28,544 bases of DNA from positions 1 through 28,544 of the IMG/VR virus record IMGVR_UViG_3300020421_000101; one strand, written 5' to 3'. A program made the translations under genes and the position numbers. Below, one piece after another: positions 6,884 through 13,696 of this stretch (position 1 is the stretch's first letter; each line of letters starts with the position of its first letter). Under the pieces are notes generated by a model, which was not told where the DNA came from, made no database searches, and saw only the letters and a list, made by a program, of their open reading frames with translations. Origin of the DNA: a virus.

Positions 6884-8067
6884 ATCTTTTTCGCTTTTTT
6901 GCCAGTAAAGTTTTCCCACCTCTGAATAATCACATCTACATATTTAGGGTCTAGTTCCATCATACAACATTTTCTTTTTGTTTTTTCACAAGCTATTAGT
7001 GTAGAGCCAGAGCCACCAAAACAATCTATAACCAAATCATCTTGTTTACTTGAGTTTTTTATTGCTTTTTCAATTAACTCTATGGGTTTCTGTGTTGGGT
7101 GAACATATTTCGAAGTGTCCCCTCTTGACATCTCCCAGACATCTGATTGGGATTTATCTCCATACCATTGCTCTCCACAATAAAATACAAACTCGTGTTG
7201 AGGTCTATAATGGCTATTTCCTAAACCTATAGATTTTTTATTCCAGACGATACAATTTTTTATATTAAATCCAGAAGTGTTAACGGCTTTCTCAAATTCC
7301 GCATAAGTTCTCCAAGTAAAACATATATAAGCAGAACATCCTTTTTTAGCTTTTGTGTAAGTAGTCGTTAAAGCTTCTTGGACTAAATTAATTAAATCTT
7401 CTCCTTTTAAATCATCGTTTTTTATCATGCCGTGAGCTTTAACTCTTGCACCTTTGGGAGTTGAACCCTCTGCTCTACCACCGCCATACTCCATACCATA
7501 AGGTGGGTCGGTGAATATTAAATCTGCTTTGTCTTTACAAAGTTTATCAAAATCATCTAATTTAGTGCTACTTCCACACATTAGCCTGTGTTCGCCTAAT
7601 TGATAAACATCACCAAGTTTTGATTTAGGTTCTTTGGGAAGTTCTGGAACTTCATCTTCATCAGTTAAATATTCCTCATCATTTACTAACAATTTATCTA
7701 ACTCTGATGAATCAAACCCCAATAACTCTAAATCAAAGTCCACCTCTGATAGACCTGCTATTTCTAGGTTGAGCAACTCCATATCCCAAGTGCTATCCTC
7801 ATTTATTCTATTGTCCGCTATTCTATAGGCTTTAGCTTGGGTCTCTGATAAATCGGCTATGACAGTAGGGACTCTTTTTAAACCTAGTTTTTTAGCACCC
7901 ATAAGCCTTGTGTGGCCTACTACAACCACCATATTTTTATCTACAACTATAGGTTGTTGAAAACCATATTCGTTTATAGAACTTGCCACCTTGTCTACAG
8001 CTTGGTCTTTTCTAGGGTTGTTGTGGTAAGGAATAAGCTTATCTATTGCTATGCTATTTATTTTCAT
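6877..8067 (-). CDS. ParB-domain / DNA methyltransferase fusion
   Basis: A 396-residue enzyme. Residues about 1-90 are a ParB/Srx-like domain with the GHTRLMGAKKLG box (51-62). The rest is an S-adenosylmethionine-dependent amino methyltransferase with catalytic DPPY at 187-190 and the SAM-binding FGGSGST at 350-356, the motif order of beta-class N6-adenine/N4-cytosine enzymes. It would methylate phage DNA at a site not deducible here, protecting it from host nucleases or timing packaging. No restriction partner is visible. I chose the ATG that overlaps the previous stop (TAATG) and has GAGAGG nine bases upstream, rather than an ATG three codons earlier. Confidence 0.92.
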   Translation of the reverse strand: MKINSIAIDKLIPYHNNPRKDQAVDKVASSINEYGFQQPIVVDKNMVVVVGHTRLMGAKKLGLKRVPTVIADLSETQAKAYRIADNRINEDSTWDMELLNLEIAGLSEVDFDLELLGFDSSELDKLLVNDEEYLTDEDEVPELPKEPKSKLGDVYQLGEHRLMCGSSTKLDDFDKLCKDKADLIFTDPPYGMEYGGGRAEGSTPKGARVKAHGMIKNDDLKGEDLINLVQEALTTTYTKAKKGCSAYICFTWRTYAEFEKAVNTSGFNIKNCIVWNKKSIGLGNSHYRPQHEFVFYCGEQWYGDKSQSDVWEMSRGDTSKYVHPTQKPIELIEKAIKNSSKQDDLVIDCFGGSGSTLIACEKTKRKCCMMELDPKYVDVIIQRWENFTGKKAKKIC

Positions 8068-8933
8068 TATAACCATCCTCTCAAATCTAAATATGTTTCG
8101 GCTTGTTCTTTGGAGAACTCTCCATCTTTTATAGCTCTCTGCACTTCCTCAATATTTTTTAAAGCTTGTTGAGAAACGTAATTTCTAGACCTTTTTTCCT
8201 CTACAACCTTTTTGTAGTCTTTGAGTCTAAGGGGGTACAAATCAACCTTTTCTGTGCTTTGTGCTTTAGGTTGTTCATCCTCATATTTTTTAGCCGATAA
8301 CCAAAAAGCAGGTTGTTTAGCAAATTGTTTATCTTCCACCGACTTGTAGTACTTGTTATACATCTCCGCTAGTTCTTCTGGCTTTTCTATCCATTCCTTT
8401 TCTAACTTCATGTAATTCTTTTCGGCTGTTCCCTTAGATACTTTATTCGCTACCTTTTCCCAAAATTTTAAAAAAGAGGGAGCGTAACTTACTTTGGTTT
8501 GTCTAGGGGTAGTGGTAGGGGTAGGGGTTAGGGGGGTTTTATCTAGGTTATCGCTAGGTTCGGTGCTAGGTTTTTTTGGTCTACCACCTAACTTACCATT
8601 TTCCTTAGATGCTTCCATACGCCTTGAAATATAGAGATATTCTTGTAGTTGTCTTTCGTTCTGGTAATTATCGTTCACTAGAACAAAAAACTCTTTTAGA
8701 ACATTATCACAGCTTTTTTTCTCATTATCTGTAAAACAGTTAGCTATTCTGTACTGTGTATTTGCATCATTTGGTATACCTGCACAGCGTTTATTCCAGT
8801 TAAAACATAAAAGCCTTATGTATATTCCTACTTCCTCATTTGTAAGGTGTTGAGTACCTGCAACAAAGTCTTCTGTAAAAAGATACCACGCTTTCATTTT
8901 CTGCGTTGGTTTTGAATTTTCGTGTATAATCAT
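8067..8933 (-). CDS. DUF1376-type replication protein
   Basis: A 288-residue protein. Residues 13-110 match the DUF1376 pattern: KAWYLFTEDFVAGTQHLTNE, then GIYIRLLCFNWNK and an IPND turn, a winged-helix-like domain found at the N-terminus of phage and prophage replication proteins (YdaU-like). A GRPKKP segment and a Thr/Pro-rich linker (about 120-145) follow, then a helical C-terminal domain with FLKFWEKV and QPAFWLSAKKYED. It probably binds the phage origin or loads the host helicase; no helicase or polymerase is visible. The ATG has the recurrent GGAGTTC leader upstream. Confidence 0.75.
   Translation of the reverse strand: MIIHENSKPTQKMKAWYLFTEDFVAGTQHLTNEEVGIYIRLLCFNWNKRCAGIPNDANTQYRIANCFTDNEKKSCDNVLKEFFVLVNDNYQNERQLQEYLYISRRMEASKENGKLGGRPKKPSTEPSDNLDKTPLTPTPTTTPRQTKVSYAPSFLKFWEKVANKVSKGTAEKNYMKLEKEWIEKPEELAEMYNKYYKSVEDKQFAKQPAFWLSAKKYEDEQPKAQSTEKVDLYPLRLKDYKKVVEEKRSRNYVSQQALKNIEEVQRAIKDGEFSKEQAETYLDLRGWL
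8506..8536 (+). other. G-quadruplex-forming motif inside the replication gene
   Basis: The plus strand, which is the template strand of the replication gene, carries four runs of at least four G separated by loops of 8, 2 and 3 bases (8506-8509, 8518-8521, 8524-8527, 8531-8536). This fits the general four-tract quadruplex rule with one slightly long loop. On the coding side it specifies the Thr/Pro linker between the two domains. Confidence 0.65.
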
Positions 8934-8937
8934 TTTA

Positions 8938-8947
8938 GAACTCCAAT
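8938..8947 (-). promoter_or_regulatory. Recurrent ATTGGAGTTC leader/ribosome binding site
   Basis: The decamer ATTGGAGTTC (minus strand) precedes the replication gene start, with GGAG as ribosome binding site. Identical decamers occur at 11923-11932, 13274-13283, 13629-13638 and 13782-13791. At the two strongest sites the decamer follows a clear promoter, so a promoter is likely near here. TACAAT at 8956-8961 could be its -10, but the -35 region is poor. Confidence 0.45.
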
Positions 8948-8960
8948 CTTAGTTTATTGT

Positions 8961-8994
8961 AACCCCTCTAAGTCGAAACCTAAAGGGGTTTTTT
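8961..8994 (+). terminator. Hairpin with T tract, oriented rightward
   Basis: AACCCCT (8961-8967) pairs with AGGGGTT (8984-8990) around a 16-base loop, and six T residues begin at 8989 on the plus strand. As a terminator it works rightward, against the direction of the flanking genes. The same hairpin on the minus strand lacks a T tract. It may block antisense transcription, or act as a leader structure before the replication gene. Confidence 0.45.
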
Positions 8995-8997
8995 GGT

Positions 8998-9774
8998 TTA
9001 ATACCCCCAAACGTCCTTTCTAGCTTGAAGAACAGTAGGTTCTTTCCATATCCAGTTGTCTGGATTAGGCACTAGAGAGTTTCTAACGTCATCTGGGTTA
9101 TCAACAGTTTTTAAGTAATTACCCATCACCTTTAGAATATGCTTACATATCCGCATAGGCTCACCATAATCATCTAAAGACATAGCAATAAATTCAGCAT
9201 CTTTTGTCTTAGTAGGGTTCTTCAGATACCATAGATGTTGCGTAGCATTAGTTGCTTTCTGATAGATAGACTGTTGCATGGCATGGGAAATACTAACTCT
9301 CTGGGGTAGGCTTTTAGACGTTTTCAAGTCGATATAAAAATCCTCTTTGGTCTTCTTATCTTCAAAATGAAAGTCGGTGTAACCCACAAAGGGTATGGTA
9401 TCTATTTCTAATTCTACCTTCTTCTGGTAGGTCAATAGATTCCATGAGTAAGCGTATTTCTGAAACTCCTTAGTACCTAGATTTAAAAGTGGCAATAAGT
9501 TATTTCGTTCATCGTCTACTTTAGGGTCATTTATCCTTGAGCAATTAGTATCATATTCCGCTAACATTTTTTCTTTAGCTTCTTCTAAAGGTATTCCATT
9601 TAGAAACATATTGATACCAGACTCCACAGACTGACCCCTAATACCAGACGCACTTGTAGGGAAATCATAGCCAAATATTCTTTTTAACGCCCATCGTTCC
9701 CTGTAAAAAGCGAACTCATTGAGGTGACTAAAAGATAAAGGCAACAAATCAAATTTTTCAAAATGCTCTCTCAT
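8998..9774 (-). CDS. PD-(D/E)XK exonuclease, RecB/Cas4-like
   Basis: A 258-residue nuclease. The LSFSHLNEFAFYRERW start (residues 13-28) resembles the first helix of RecB-family nucleases. The catalytic core is visible as GYTD (131-134), then IDLKTSK (148-154, the D...xLK motif) and the QxxxY motif at 167-171. The family cuts DNA in recombination and repair, and phages use it as an end-processing exonuclease. It lies in the early operon with an OB-like protein, an HNH protein and the replication gene, consistent with replication/recombination. The start overlaps the previous gene as ATGA. Confidence 0.85.
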   Translation of the reverse strand: MREHFEKFDLLPLSFSHLNEFAFYRERWALKRIFGYDFPTSASGIRGQSVESGINMFLNGIPLEEAKEKMLAEYDTNCSRINDPKVDDERNNLLPLLNLGTKEFQKYAYSWNLLTYQKKVELEIDTIPFVGYTDFHFEDKKTKEDFYIDLKTSKSLPQRVSISHAMQQSIYQKATNATQHLWYLKNPTKTKDAEFIAMSLDDYGEPMRICKHILKVMGNYLKTVDNPDDVRNSLVPNPDNWIWKEPTVLQARKDVWGY

Positions 9775-10019
9775 ATCTTATCCATGTATTCTTGAGTGTG
9801 CTTTTTGTTTTCTTCAATTTGTTTTTTCAAATCAAAGCATAAATCATAAACATTACTTTCCCTGCCAAATCGAATTAAGTATTCATCAATAGCATTTATA
9901 AGCCTATCCATTACCCTTATTTCACTTGAGTGCTTGGCTAAAGCGTGTTCTTTTCTTTGGTCTATAGCTTTGTCCATTTCCCACTCAAGGAAACTTTTTG
10001 AATTATCATAATCAACCAT
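9771..10019 (-). CDS. Small charged helical protein
   Basis: An 82-residue protein of unknown function, rich in Lys, Glu, Asp and Ile, predicted to be almost entirely helical; the C-terminal segment ends EENKKHTQEYMDKI. It overlaps the gene before by 8 bases and the nuclease after by ATGA, so it is translated together with the nuclease. It could be an accessory or partner of that enzyme. No motif is recognisable. Confidence 0.65.
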   Translation of the reverse strand: MVDYDNSKSFLEWEMDKAIDQRKEHALAKHSSEIRVMDRLINAIDEYLIRFGRESNVYDLCFDLKKQIEENKKHTQEYMDKI

Positions 10020-10227
10020 TGTTTTGACCCTTCACAAGTTCATATTCAGCAAAGGTTTTGCCATCGACTGATTTGTTATGAGTGATTATGTTGTAACCCT
10101 CTTGCCTTAATTCAAAGATGATGGCACTCAATCTAAAAGAACCAAATTGATATAAAGCTTCCAATGGGGTTATTTTGTTACCTATGTGAAGGTACTCTAG
10201 GATGTTTTCCTTTTGTGATTTTGGCAT
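10012..10227 (-). CDS. Winged helix-turn-helix protein
   Basis: A 71-residue DNA-binding protein. The sequence from residue 3, with ITPLEALYQFGSFRLSAIIF followed by ELRQEGYNI and a C-terminal KTFAEYEL strand, matches the small winged-helix proteins common in phage early regions, in which ITPLEA begins the first HTH helix and GSFRLSA the recognition region. It may be a transcription regulator or an origin-binding factor. A longer start 15 codons upstream is possible, but the chosen ATG has a strong AGGAG seven bases away and leaves only 13 bases to the previous stop. Confidence 0.75.
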   Translation of the reverse strand: MPKSQKENILEYLHIGNKITPLEALYQFGSFRLSAIIFELRQEGYNIITHNKSVDGKTFAEYELVKGQNNG

Positions 10228-10240
10228 TTCAAACTCCTTT

Positions 10241-10597
10241 CTATAAGTTGTGTTTCGCCAGTTCTCGTTCATTGACCACCTTAGTTCTTAGGTCATCTCT
10301 AAACGCTTTGAAGGATTCGAACCTTATCTTGGCTCTATTCCTTTTCTTTAAGGTTTCACTATATCTATTAGTAAAATCCCTAAACTTGTCATGGTTGTAT
10401 ATTAAACCATCTAACTCTTTCATATTCTTATACATTTTTTGTCTGGAAAACTGAAGTGTTAGTTCCGCAACAATCATTTTTTCCTCTTTTTTCATTAGTT
10501 CACAAGCGGTATCTAAATCCGCAAATATCATCCCTAATTCTTCCTGTTGATGAGAAATTTTATGGGGGTCAAATTGTAGTGAATAAATATCGGTCAT
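10241..10597 (-). CDS. Helical early phage protein of unknown function
   Basis: A 118-residue, mostly helical protein, positively charged in its second half (YSETLKKRNRAKIRFESFKA). The pattern 'ELTLQFSRQKMYKNMKELDG ... AFRDDLR' resembles small phage proteins often encoded beside recombination genes, but I cannot assign a role. The start is the ATG that overlaps the previous TGA (ATGA), with CGGAG upstream; a GTG three codons earlier is less likely because the GGAG would be too close. Confidence 0.65.
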   Translation of the reverse strand: MTDIYSLQFDPHKISHQQEELGMIFADLDTACELMKKEEKMIVAELTLQFSRQKMYKNMKELDGLIYNHDKFRDFTNRYSETLKKRNRAKIRFESFKAFRDDLRTKVVNERELAKHNL

Positions 10598-10851
10598 TTG
10601 ATGCACTCCGAATAGGTTATCATGTACCCTATTTTGTCTTTATAACTATCATGGTGCTTGGGATTAGCCTTTAGCCTAACTGTCTTTTGCCAATCGTTAC
10701 ACAAAGCCACTTGATGCGGTTTTACCTCTATTCCAAGAATGACTGACCACCCTTTAGCTATTTCCTCATGGTTCGTTTTGATATCGCCATAATCCAAGCC
10801 ACGACTTTCAACGATGCTAACCACCTCTTTACATAACTTTTCACCAACCAT
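10594..10851 (-). CDS. DUF6378-like phage protein
   Basis: An 85-residue protein. The conserved-looking run RGLDYGD, then NHEEIAKGWSVILG, then VALCNDWQKTVRLKANPKHHD and DKIGYMITY matches a small phage family I know as DUF6378 (assignment from memory). The spaced His/Asp residues resemble HD or MazG-like helical bundles, so a nucleotide-related role is possible but not shown. The ATG with AAGGA upstream overlaps the HNH gene end by 11 bases; an upstream TTG is less likely. Confidence 0.7.
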   Translation of the reverse strand: MVGEKLCKEVVSIVESRGLDYGDIKTNHEEIAKGWSVILGIEVKPHQVALCNDWQKTVRLKANPKHHDSYKDKIGYMITYSECIK

Positions 10852-11134
10852 CTGGGTTTCCTTTTTTCCATTCAATTCGCTCTAATAAATCTTTTTTCCA
10901 TTGCTCGTTTAGTTCCTTATCGGAATGTCCTAAAGTATGGCATTTGCGACACAAGGCATAAAGGTTATCAATTCTGTTGAGCCTGTTGTTTTTGACTCCA
11001 CCCATGCCTTTCGGAATCAAGTGGTGTATATCAACCGCCACTTCTTTATGACAATTCCAACATAAGGGGATATCGTTTTCGTGATACCCCCAAAAGTCGC
11101 TGAAAAGCTTCTTATAGTTTTTTAAGGTTTTCAT
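10841..11134 (-). CDS. HNH endonuclease
   Basis: A 97-residue HNH nuclease. CWNC (25-28) and CRKCH (62-66) supply the zinc-binding cysteines, and VDIHHLIPKGMGG (34-46) with IDNLYALC (55-62) is the H-N-H core. It lies among replication genes, not beside the terminase, so it could be a repair/recombination nuclease or a homing-type enzyme rather than the HNH protein that assists packaging in some phages. The ATG chosen has AAGG upstream and overlaps the previous gene by 23 bases; longer TTG/ATG starts are possible. Confidence 0.85.
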   Translation of the reverse strand: MKTLKNYKKLFSDFWGYHENDIPLCWNCHKEVAVDIHHLIPKGMGGVKNNRLNRIDNLYALCRKCHTLGHSDKELNEQWKKDLLERIEWKKGNPDGW

Positions 11135-11594
11135 TGAACGCCTTAACCGCATTTTTAGTAAGTTCCTCAATATCGTTTACTGAGAAGTGACCAGACCCCA
11201 TAGACCTACCAACAACACCAGTTACGAATATATCAAGACGCTGTGTATCGGTCTTATTAAAGCCGTTAGAAGGTGCTTTAGGTGTAAAGGTATTATTAGC
11301 CTGTGGCATCGGTTGTGGCGGTTGTGTGGGCGTATATTGCGGTGCTTGTGGAGGTTGATAGGACGCCTGTTGGTCATTTGGCATTGATGCTATCTCAACG
11401 TCCTTAATATTGGTATATGGGTTGCCATTAGCTGAAGTCTTTGTATTTATGACTGTGTAGTTAATAGCATCACCAGATTGTGGCATGGGGTTCATAACTG
11501 TTCCCCTGTAATAAAGCCTAGTGCCATCTATCAAGTCGATAGAGTAATTAGGAACTCCATCTTTCGTATTATCAAATATTTTATCTATTATCAT
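11112..11594 (-). CDS. OB-like, possibly single-strand DNA-binding protein
   Basis: A 160-residue protein with three parts. Residues 1-75 are beta-rich (YSIDLIDGTRLYYRGTVM, then INYTVINTKTSANGNPYT) and could be an OB-like fold. Residues 75-110 are a Pro/Gln linker. The C-terminal part has RLDIFVTGVVGRSM and a helix (VNDIEELTKNAVKAFNENLK). This layout and the location with nucleases suggest a single-strand DNA-binding role, but no family signature is certain. AAGGA precedes the start. The lipoprotein gene lies 14 bases upstream. Confidence 0.55.
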   Translation of the reverse strand: MIIDKIFDNTKDGVPNYSIDLIDGTRLYYRGTVMNPMPQSGDAINYTVINTKTSANGNPYTNIKDVEIASMPNDQQASYQPPQAPQYTPTQPPQPMPQANNTFTPKAPSNGFNKTDTQRLDIFVTGVVGRSMGSGHFSVNDIEELTKNAVKAFNENLKKL

Positions 11595-11608
11595 TTATTT
11601 AATCCTTA

Positions 11609-11920
11609 TTATTTATTGATTACATTATAGCCACGACCCTCTAAACACCTATTAACAAAATCCTTTCTGGTATTTGCTTTAGGTGAAAGCCATAGCACTC
11701 TCCACCTTAGACCATTATAGACTGCTTTGCTCTTATCCCAAACGTAACTGGTCTGGTCTTGTACTAAGCTTTTACAGGTATAATAATCATCGTGAAAGCG
11801 GTTCATGTCACCCTTAATGTTGGCTGACGATTTTCCTCTAGAGTCAACTATTGGCATGGTTGAACAACCGCTAACAATAGCTACTGACAATAAAGTGAAA
11901 ATTAGTTTTGATTTTTTCAT
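11609..11920 (-). CDS. Exported lipoprotein
   Basis: A 103-residue lipoprotein precursor. A KK-containing n-region and a hydrophobic h-region lead to the lipobox VSGC with the lipidated Cys at 19; Ser at +2 predicts outer-membrane sorting. The mature part has two cysteines (about residues 49 and 92), a DDYYTC segment, a Trp-rich NGLRWRVLWLSP stretch and RCLEGRGYNVI. Its place in the early operon behind its own promoter, far from the lysis genes, suggests it changes the host envelope during infection; superinfection exclusion is a reasonable but untested idea. Confidence 0.8.
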   Translation of the reverse strand: MKKSKLIFTLLSVAIVSGCSTMPIVDSRGKSSANIKGDMNRFHDDYYTCKSLVQDQTSYVWDKSKAVYNGLRWRVLWLSPKANTRKDFVNRCLEGRGYNVINK

Positions 11921-11946
11921 TTGAACTCCAATTCAATTTAAAACCT

Positions 11947-11976
11947 ATATTAGTTTTTGGGTTATGTCTATGTGAA
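11947..11976 (-). promoter_or_regulatory. Promoter before the lipoprotein gene
   Basis: Minus-strand TTCACA (11971-11976) and TAATAT (11947-11952) are spaced 18 bases apart. The flanks keep part of the AACC...GGTTT arrangement of the two stronger promoters at 13308-13341 and 13663-13696. The ATTGGAGTTC leader follows before the ATG. The -35 overlaps the end of the 29-residue gene upstream. Confidence 0.55.
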
Positions 11977-12057
11977 ATGTTTTAACAACCAGTAGCCATT
12001 ATAAAAAATTATAAACAAAAACACGCCATCAAATGCTATTTCTAAAAATTTATTCAT
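11968..12057 (-). CDS. 29-residue single-span membrane peptide
   Basis: A 29-residue peptide with an N-terminal MNKFLEIAFDG and one hydrophobic stretch rich in Phe, Leu, Ile, Tyr and Trp, ending KHFT. The ATG overlaps the previous stop as TAATG, which supports translation despite the small size. It could be an inner-membrane micropeptide. Function unknown. Confidence 0.5.
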   Translation of the reverse strand: MNKFLEIAFDGVFLFIIFYNGYWLLKHFT

Positions 12058-12281
12058 TAGCCTTGCTCCTCACTAATTTTACGAACAAAAAATATTGCTC
12101 TTTTCCATGCTTTGATTTGTGCGGTTGCTACTTTTATTTGTAAGGCAAAGCTTGTGAAGTTAATAAGTTGGTCTTCATCACTATTATTTCTTAAAAGCAT
12201 CTCTTTATAATCAGCTACACTATCTTGTTCAATTTCAATTAAGGCTTCTAACTGCTTTATTATTTCTTCAATTTTAGTCAT
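12057..12281 (-). CDS. Small helical protein
   Basis: A 74-residue, mainly helical and acidic at its N-terminus (EEIIKQLEALIEIEQDSVAD), ending RAIFFVRKISEEQG. The start overlaps the preceding gene by ATGA and the stop overlaps the next by TAATG. It is one of a run of tightly coupled early genes. No family recognised. Confidence 0.65.
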   Translation of the reverse strand: MTKIEEIIKQLEALIEIEQDSVADYKEMLLRNNSDEDQLINFTSFALQIKVATAQIKAWKRAIFFVRKISEEQG

Positions 12282-12544
12282 CTTTTATCTGCTCCAAATT
12301 TTATTATTTTTTCTTTCATTAGCTTTTGTAGAACCAACTGATTTAGTTCTTTTCTGACCCCATAGATAAGACTAAGTTCGGCCTGTTCACCATGCTTTTC
12401 TAGGTCTTGTTTTTTGGCTTCCCTAGCTTGAGTAAGAATTTGTGAATATTCCTTAACCAGACTATAGTATTTAGCCACCCCCATGTTCAGAACCCTAGCT
12501 GTGTAGAGTTCTGAGTTTCCAATTTTTGTTGGTTTATCTATCAT
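12278..12544 (-). CDS. Small unknown early protein
   Basis: An 88-residue protein with a central basic/acidic helical region (QILTQAREAKKQDLEKHGEQ) and a C-terminal helix with QKLMKEKIIKFGADKR. The chosen ATG follows a G-rich site and overlaps the preceding TAA (TAATG); an upstream ATG five codons earlier is possible. It may be a small nucleic-acid or protein-binding factor, but I do not recognise it. Confidence 0.65.
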   Translation of the reverse strand: MIDKPTKIGNSELYTARVLNMGVAKYYSLVKEYSQILTQAREAKKQDLEKHGEQAELSLIYGVRKELNQLVLQKLMKEKIIKFGADKR

Positions 12545-12840
12545 TAGTACCCCCCACATTGTTCAGAGAAAGGATAGTTTTGAATAGGTCTAGCCATCTC
12601 TTTATCCCTTTGAATAAAGACCCTGTTGTTTTGATTAAGCTTGTTAAGGCAATCATTTAGCGTTTCAAGAGAACTAAAATCTTCTTGGTCATCTTCAAAG
12701 CTAAGAACTTCCCCACTCATGTTACAGAAAACAAACCATCCTTCTTCTTGATGCCCTAAAACAAATTCCCTATCTGCCCACTCATTAGATAAGTGGGCTT
12801 TGTTTTCAATCCATACGATATTGTTTAAATGCTTTCTCAT
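12544..12840 (-). CDS. Small acidic unknown early protein
   Basis: A 98-residue protein, with a Trp-rich first half (VWIENKAHLSNEWADREFV, then EEGWFVFCNMSGEVLSFED) and an acidic central part. It ends with SEQCGGY. Small acidic early phage proteins often bind host enzymes, but that is analogy only. It is coupled to both neighbours by TAATG. Confidence 0.65.
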   Translation of the reverse strand: MRKHLNNIVWIENKAHLSNEWADREFVLGHQEEGWFVFCNMSGEVLSFEDDQEDFSSLETLNDCLNKLNQNNRVFIQRDKEMARPIQNYPFSEQCGGY

Positions 12841-13025
12841 TATTTCTGCTCCCTTATTTTAGTGAATAAATCATGAACGTGTGTGATGTTTTGCTTTACT
12901 CCCTCAAGCTTTAACCATTCGCTTTTCTGAAGAGGGGTTTCCCCATCATCCGTACAATCCATCCAATAATCGTGATATAAATTTTCAGTTACGTCTTCAA
13001 TGCTGATTGGTGTGAGTTTTATCAT
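12840..13025 (-). CDS. Small acidic unknown early protein
   Basis: A 61-residue protein containing the acidic segment NLYHDYWMDCTDDGETP and a helical C-terminus (VHDLFTKIREQK). Coupled on both sides by TAATG overlaps, so it is the second gene in the transcript from the 13308-13341 promoter. No family recognised. Confidence 0.6.
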   Translation of the reverse strand: MIKLTPISIEDVTENLYHDYWMDCTDDGETPLQKSEWLKLEGVKQNITHVHDLFTKIREQK

Positions 13026-13270
13026 TACTCAACCCAAACTAAAGTGGTAGGATTTACCCTTTCATATCGTTTTTCATTTTCTGAAACTGTTCTAATGGTA
13101 TATCCAAAGTTAGCTTCAGAACTGTTAGTGCTATAGATTTCCCAACAATCATTACTGTTGCTATCTAATTTAAACCATACTTTTTTAAGGTTAGCTATTG
13201 GTGTAATTAACCCATTACCACAAGTGATTACAGTTTCTGGGTCTGTCAATTTGTTTAGTTGTATTTTCAT
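13025..13270 (-). CDS. First gene after the 13308-13341 promoter, unknown
   Basis: An 81-residue, beta-rich protein (TVITCGNGLITPIANLKKVW, then WEIYSTNSSEANFGYTIRTV). A TTG four codons earlier is in frame, but the ATG is six or seven bases after GGAG in the ATTGGAGTTC leader and exactly 71 bases from the -35 start, so it is preferred. Function unknown; strong promoter and first position suggest early, abundant expression. Confidence 0.7.
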   Translation of the reverse strand: MKIQLNKLTDPETVITCGNGLITPIANLKKVWFKLDSNSNDCWEIYSTNSSEANFGYTIRTVSENEKRYERVNPTTLVWVE

Positions 13271-13307
13271 TTTGAACTCCAATCTATTATTATTATTAGT
13301 ATTAATA

Positions 13308-13341
13308 AACCTAGTATAAATTCTAGGTTATTCATTGTCAA
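13308..13341 (-). promoter_or_regulatory. Strong promoter with overlapping palindromic operator (copy 2)
   Basis: Minus-strand TTGACA (13336-13341) and TATACT (13313-13318) with an ideal 17-base spacer. The -10 lies within an inverted repeat, AACCTAG-N8-CTAGGTT (13308-13329), placed where a repressor would block RNA polymerase. The -35 overlaps the TGA of the gene upstream. A second copy with the same dyad and the same distance to its start codon lies at 13663-13696. Confidence 0.85.
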
Positions 13342-13625
13342 GTATATTTGTTTATAAATTTTCTCATTTGGTTGGTTTGCTTTCTCCAATCAGCATCTTT
13401 TGTATTTCTTGAGTGACCTTGCTCGTTGTAATCCTCAAGTCTTTCTTTTGCTAATCTAAGAATGAATTTATCAGTAAAATTTTCAGATGTTATTTCAGAA
13501 CTCTCTGACAAAAGGACATTATTGCCATACCACCCTTTGCCCTCTATCTTCATAGTAGAAACAACAGTTTGAAAATATAGAAATAAAGCATCTATCTTTT
13601 TTGCATCTTGAATTATTTTTCTCAA
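13338..13625 (-). CDS. First gene after the 13663-13696 promoter, TTG start
   Basis: A 95-residue protein of unknown function. It is basic and helical at the C-terminus (QTNQMRKFINKYT), with a DADWRKQTNQ segment and an earlier VVSTMKIEGKGWYGNN strand region. The start is a TTG: it lies six bases after GGAG and 71 bases from the start of the -35 element, the same spacing as the ATG of the paralogous promoter unit. A further TTG four codons earlier overlaps the ribosome binding site and is unlikely. Confidence 0.65.
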   Translation of the reverse strand: MRKIIQDAKKIDALFLYFQTVVSTMKIEGKGWYGNNVLLSESSEITSENFTDKFILRLAKERLEDYNEQGHSRNTKDADWRKQTNQMRKFINKYT

Positions 13626-13662
13626 TTTGAACTCCAATTTATTATTATTATTAACGTCTATA

Positions 13663-13696
13663 AACCTAGAATATAAGCTAGGTTATTAAATGTCAA
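13663..13696 (-). promoter_or_regulatory. Strong promoter with overlapping palindromic operator (copy 1)
   Basis: Minus-strand TTGACA (13691-13696), 17-base spacer, TATTCT (13668-13673). An inverted repeat AACCTAG-N8-CTAGGTT (13663-13684) covers the -10 exactly as in the copy at 13308-13341. A (TAA) repeat leader and ATTGGAGTTC follow. It would drive the first leftward early transcript. Confidence 0.85.

Noticed and set aside
13640-13652. TAA/ATT trinucleotide repeats in the promoter leaders
   Set aside because: They are only four units long and are shared parts of the duplicated leader, not an independent repeat element.
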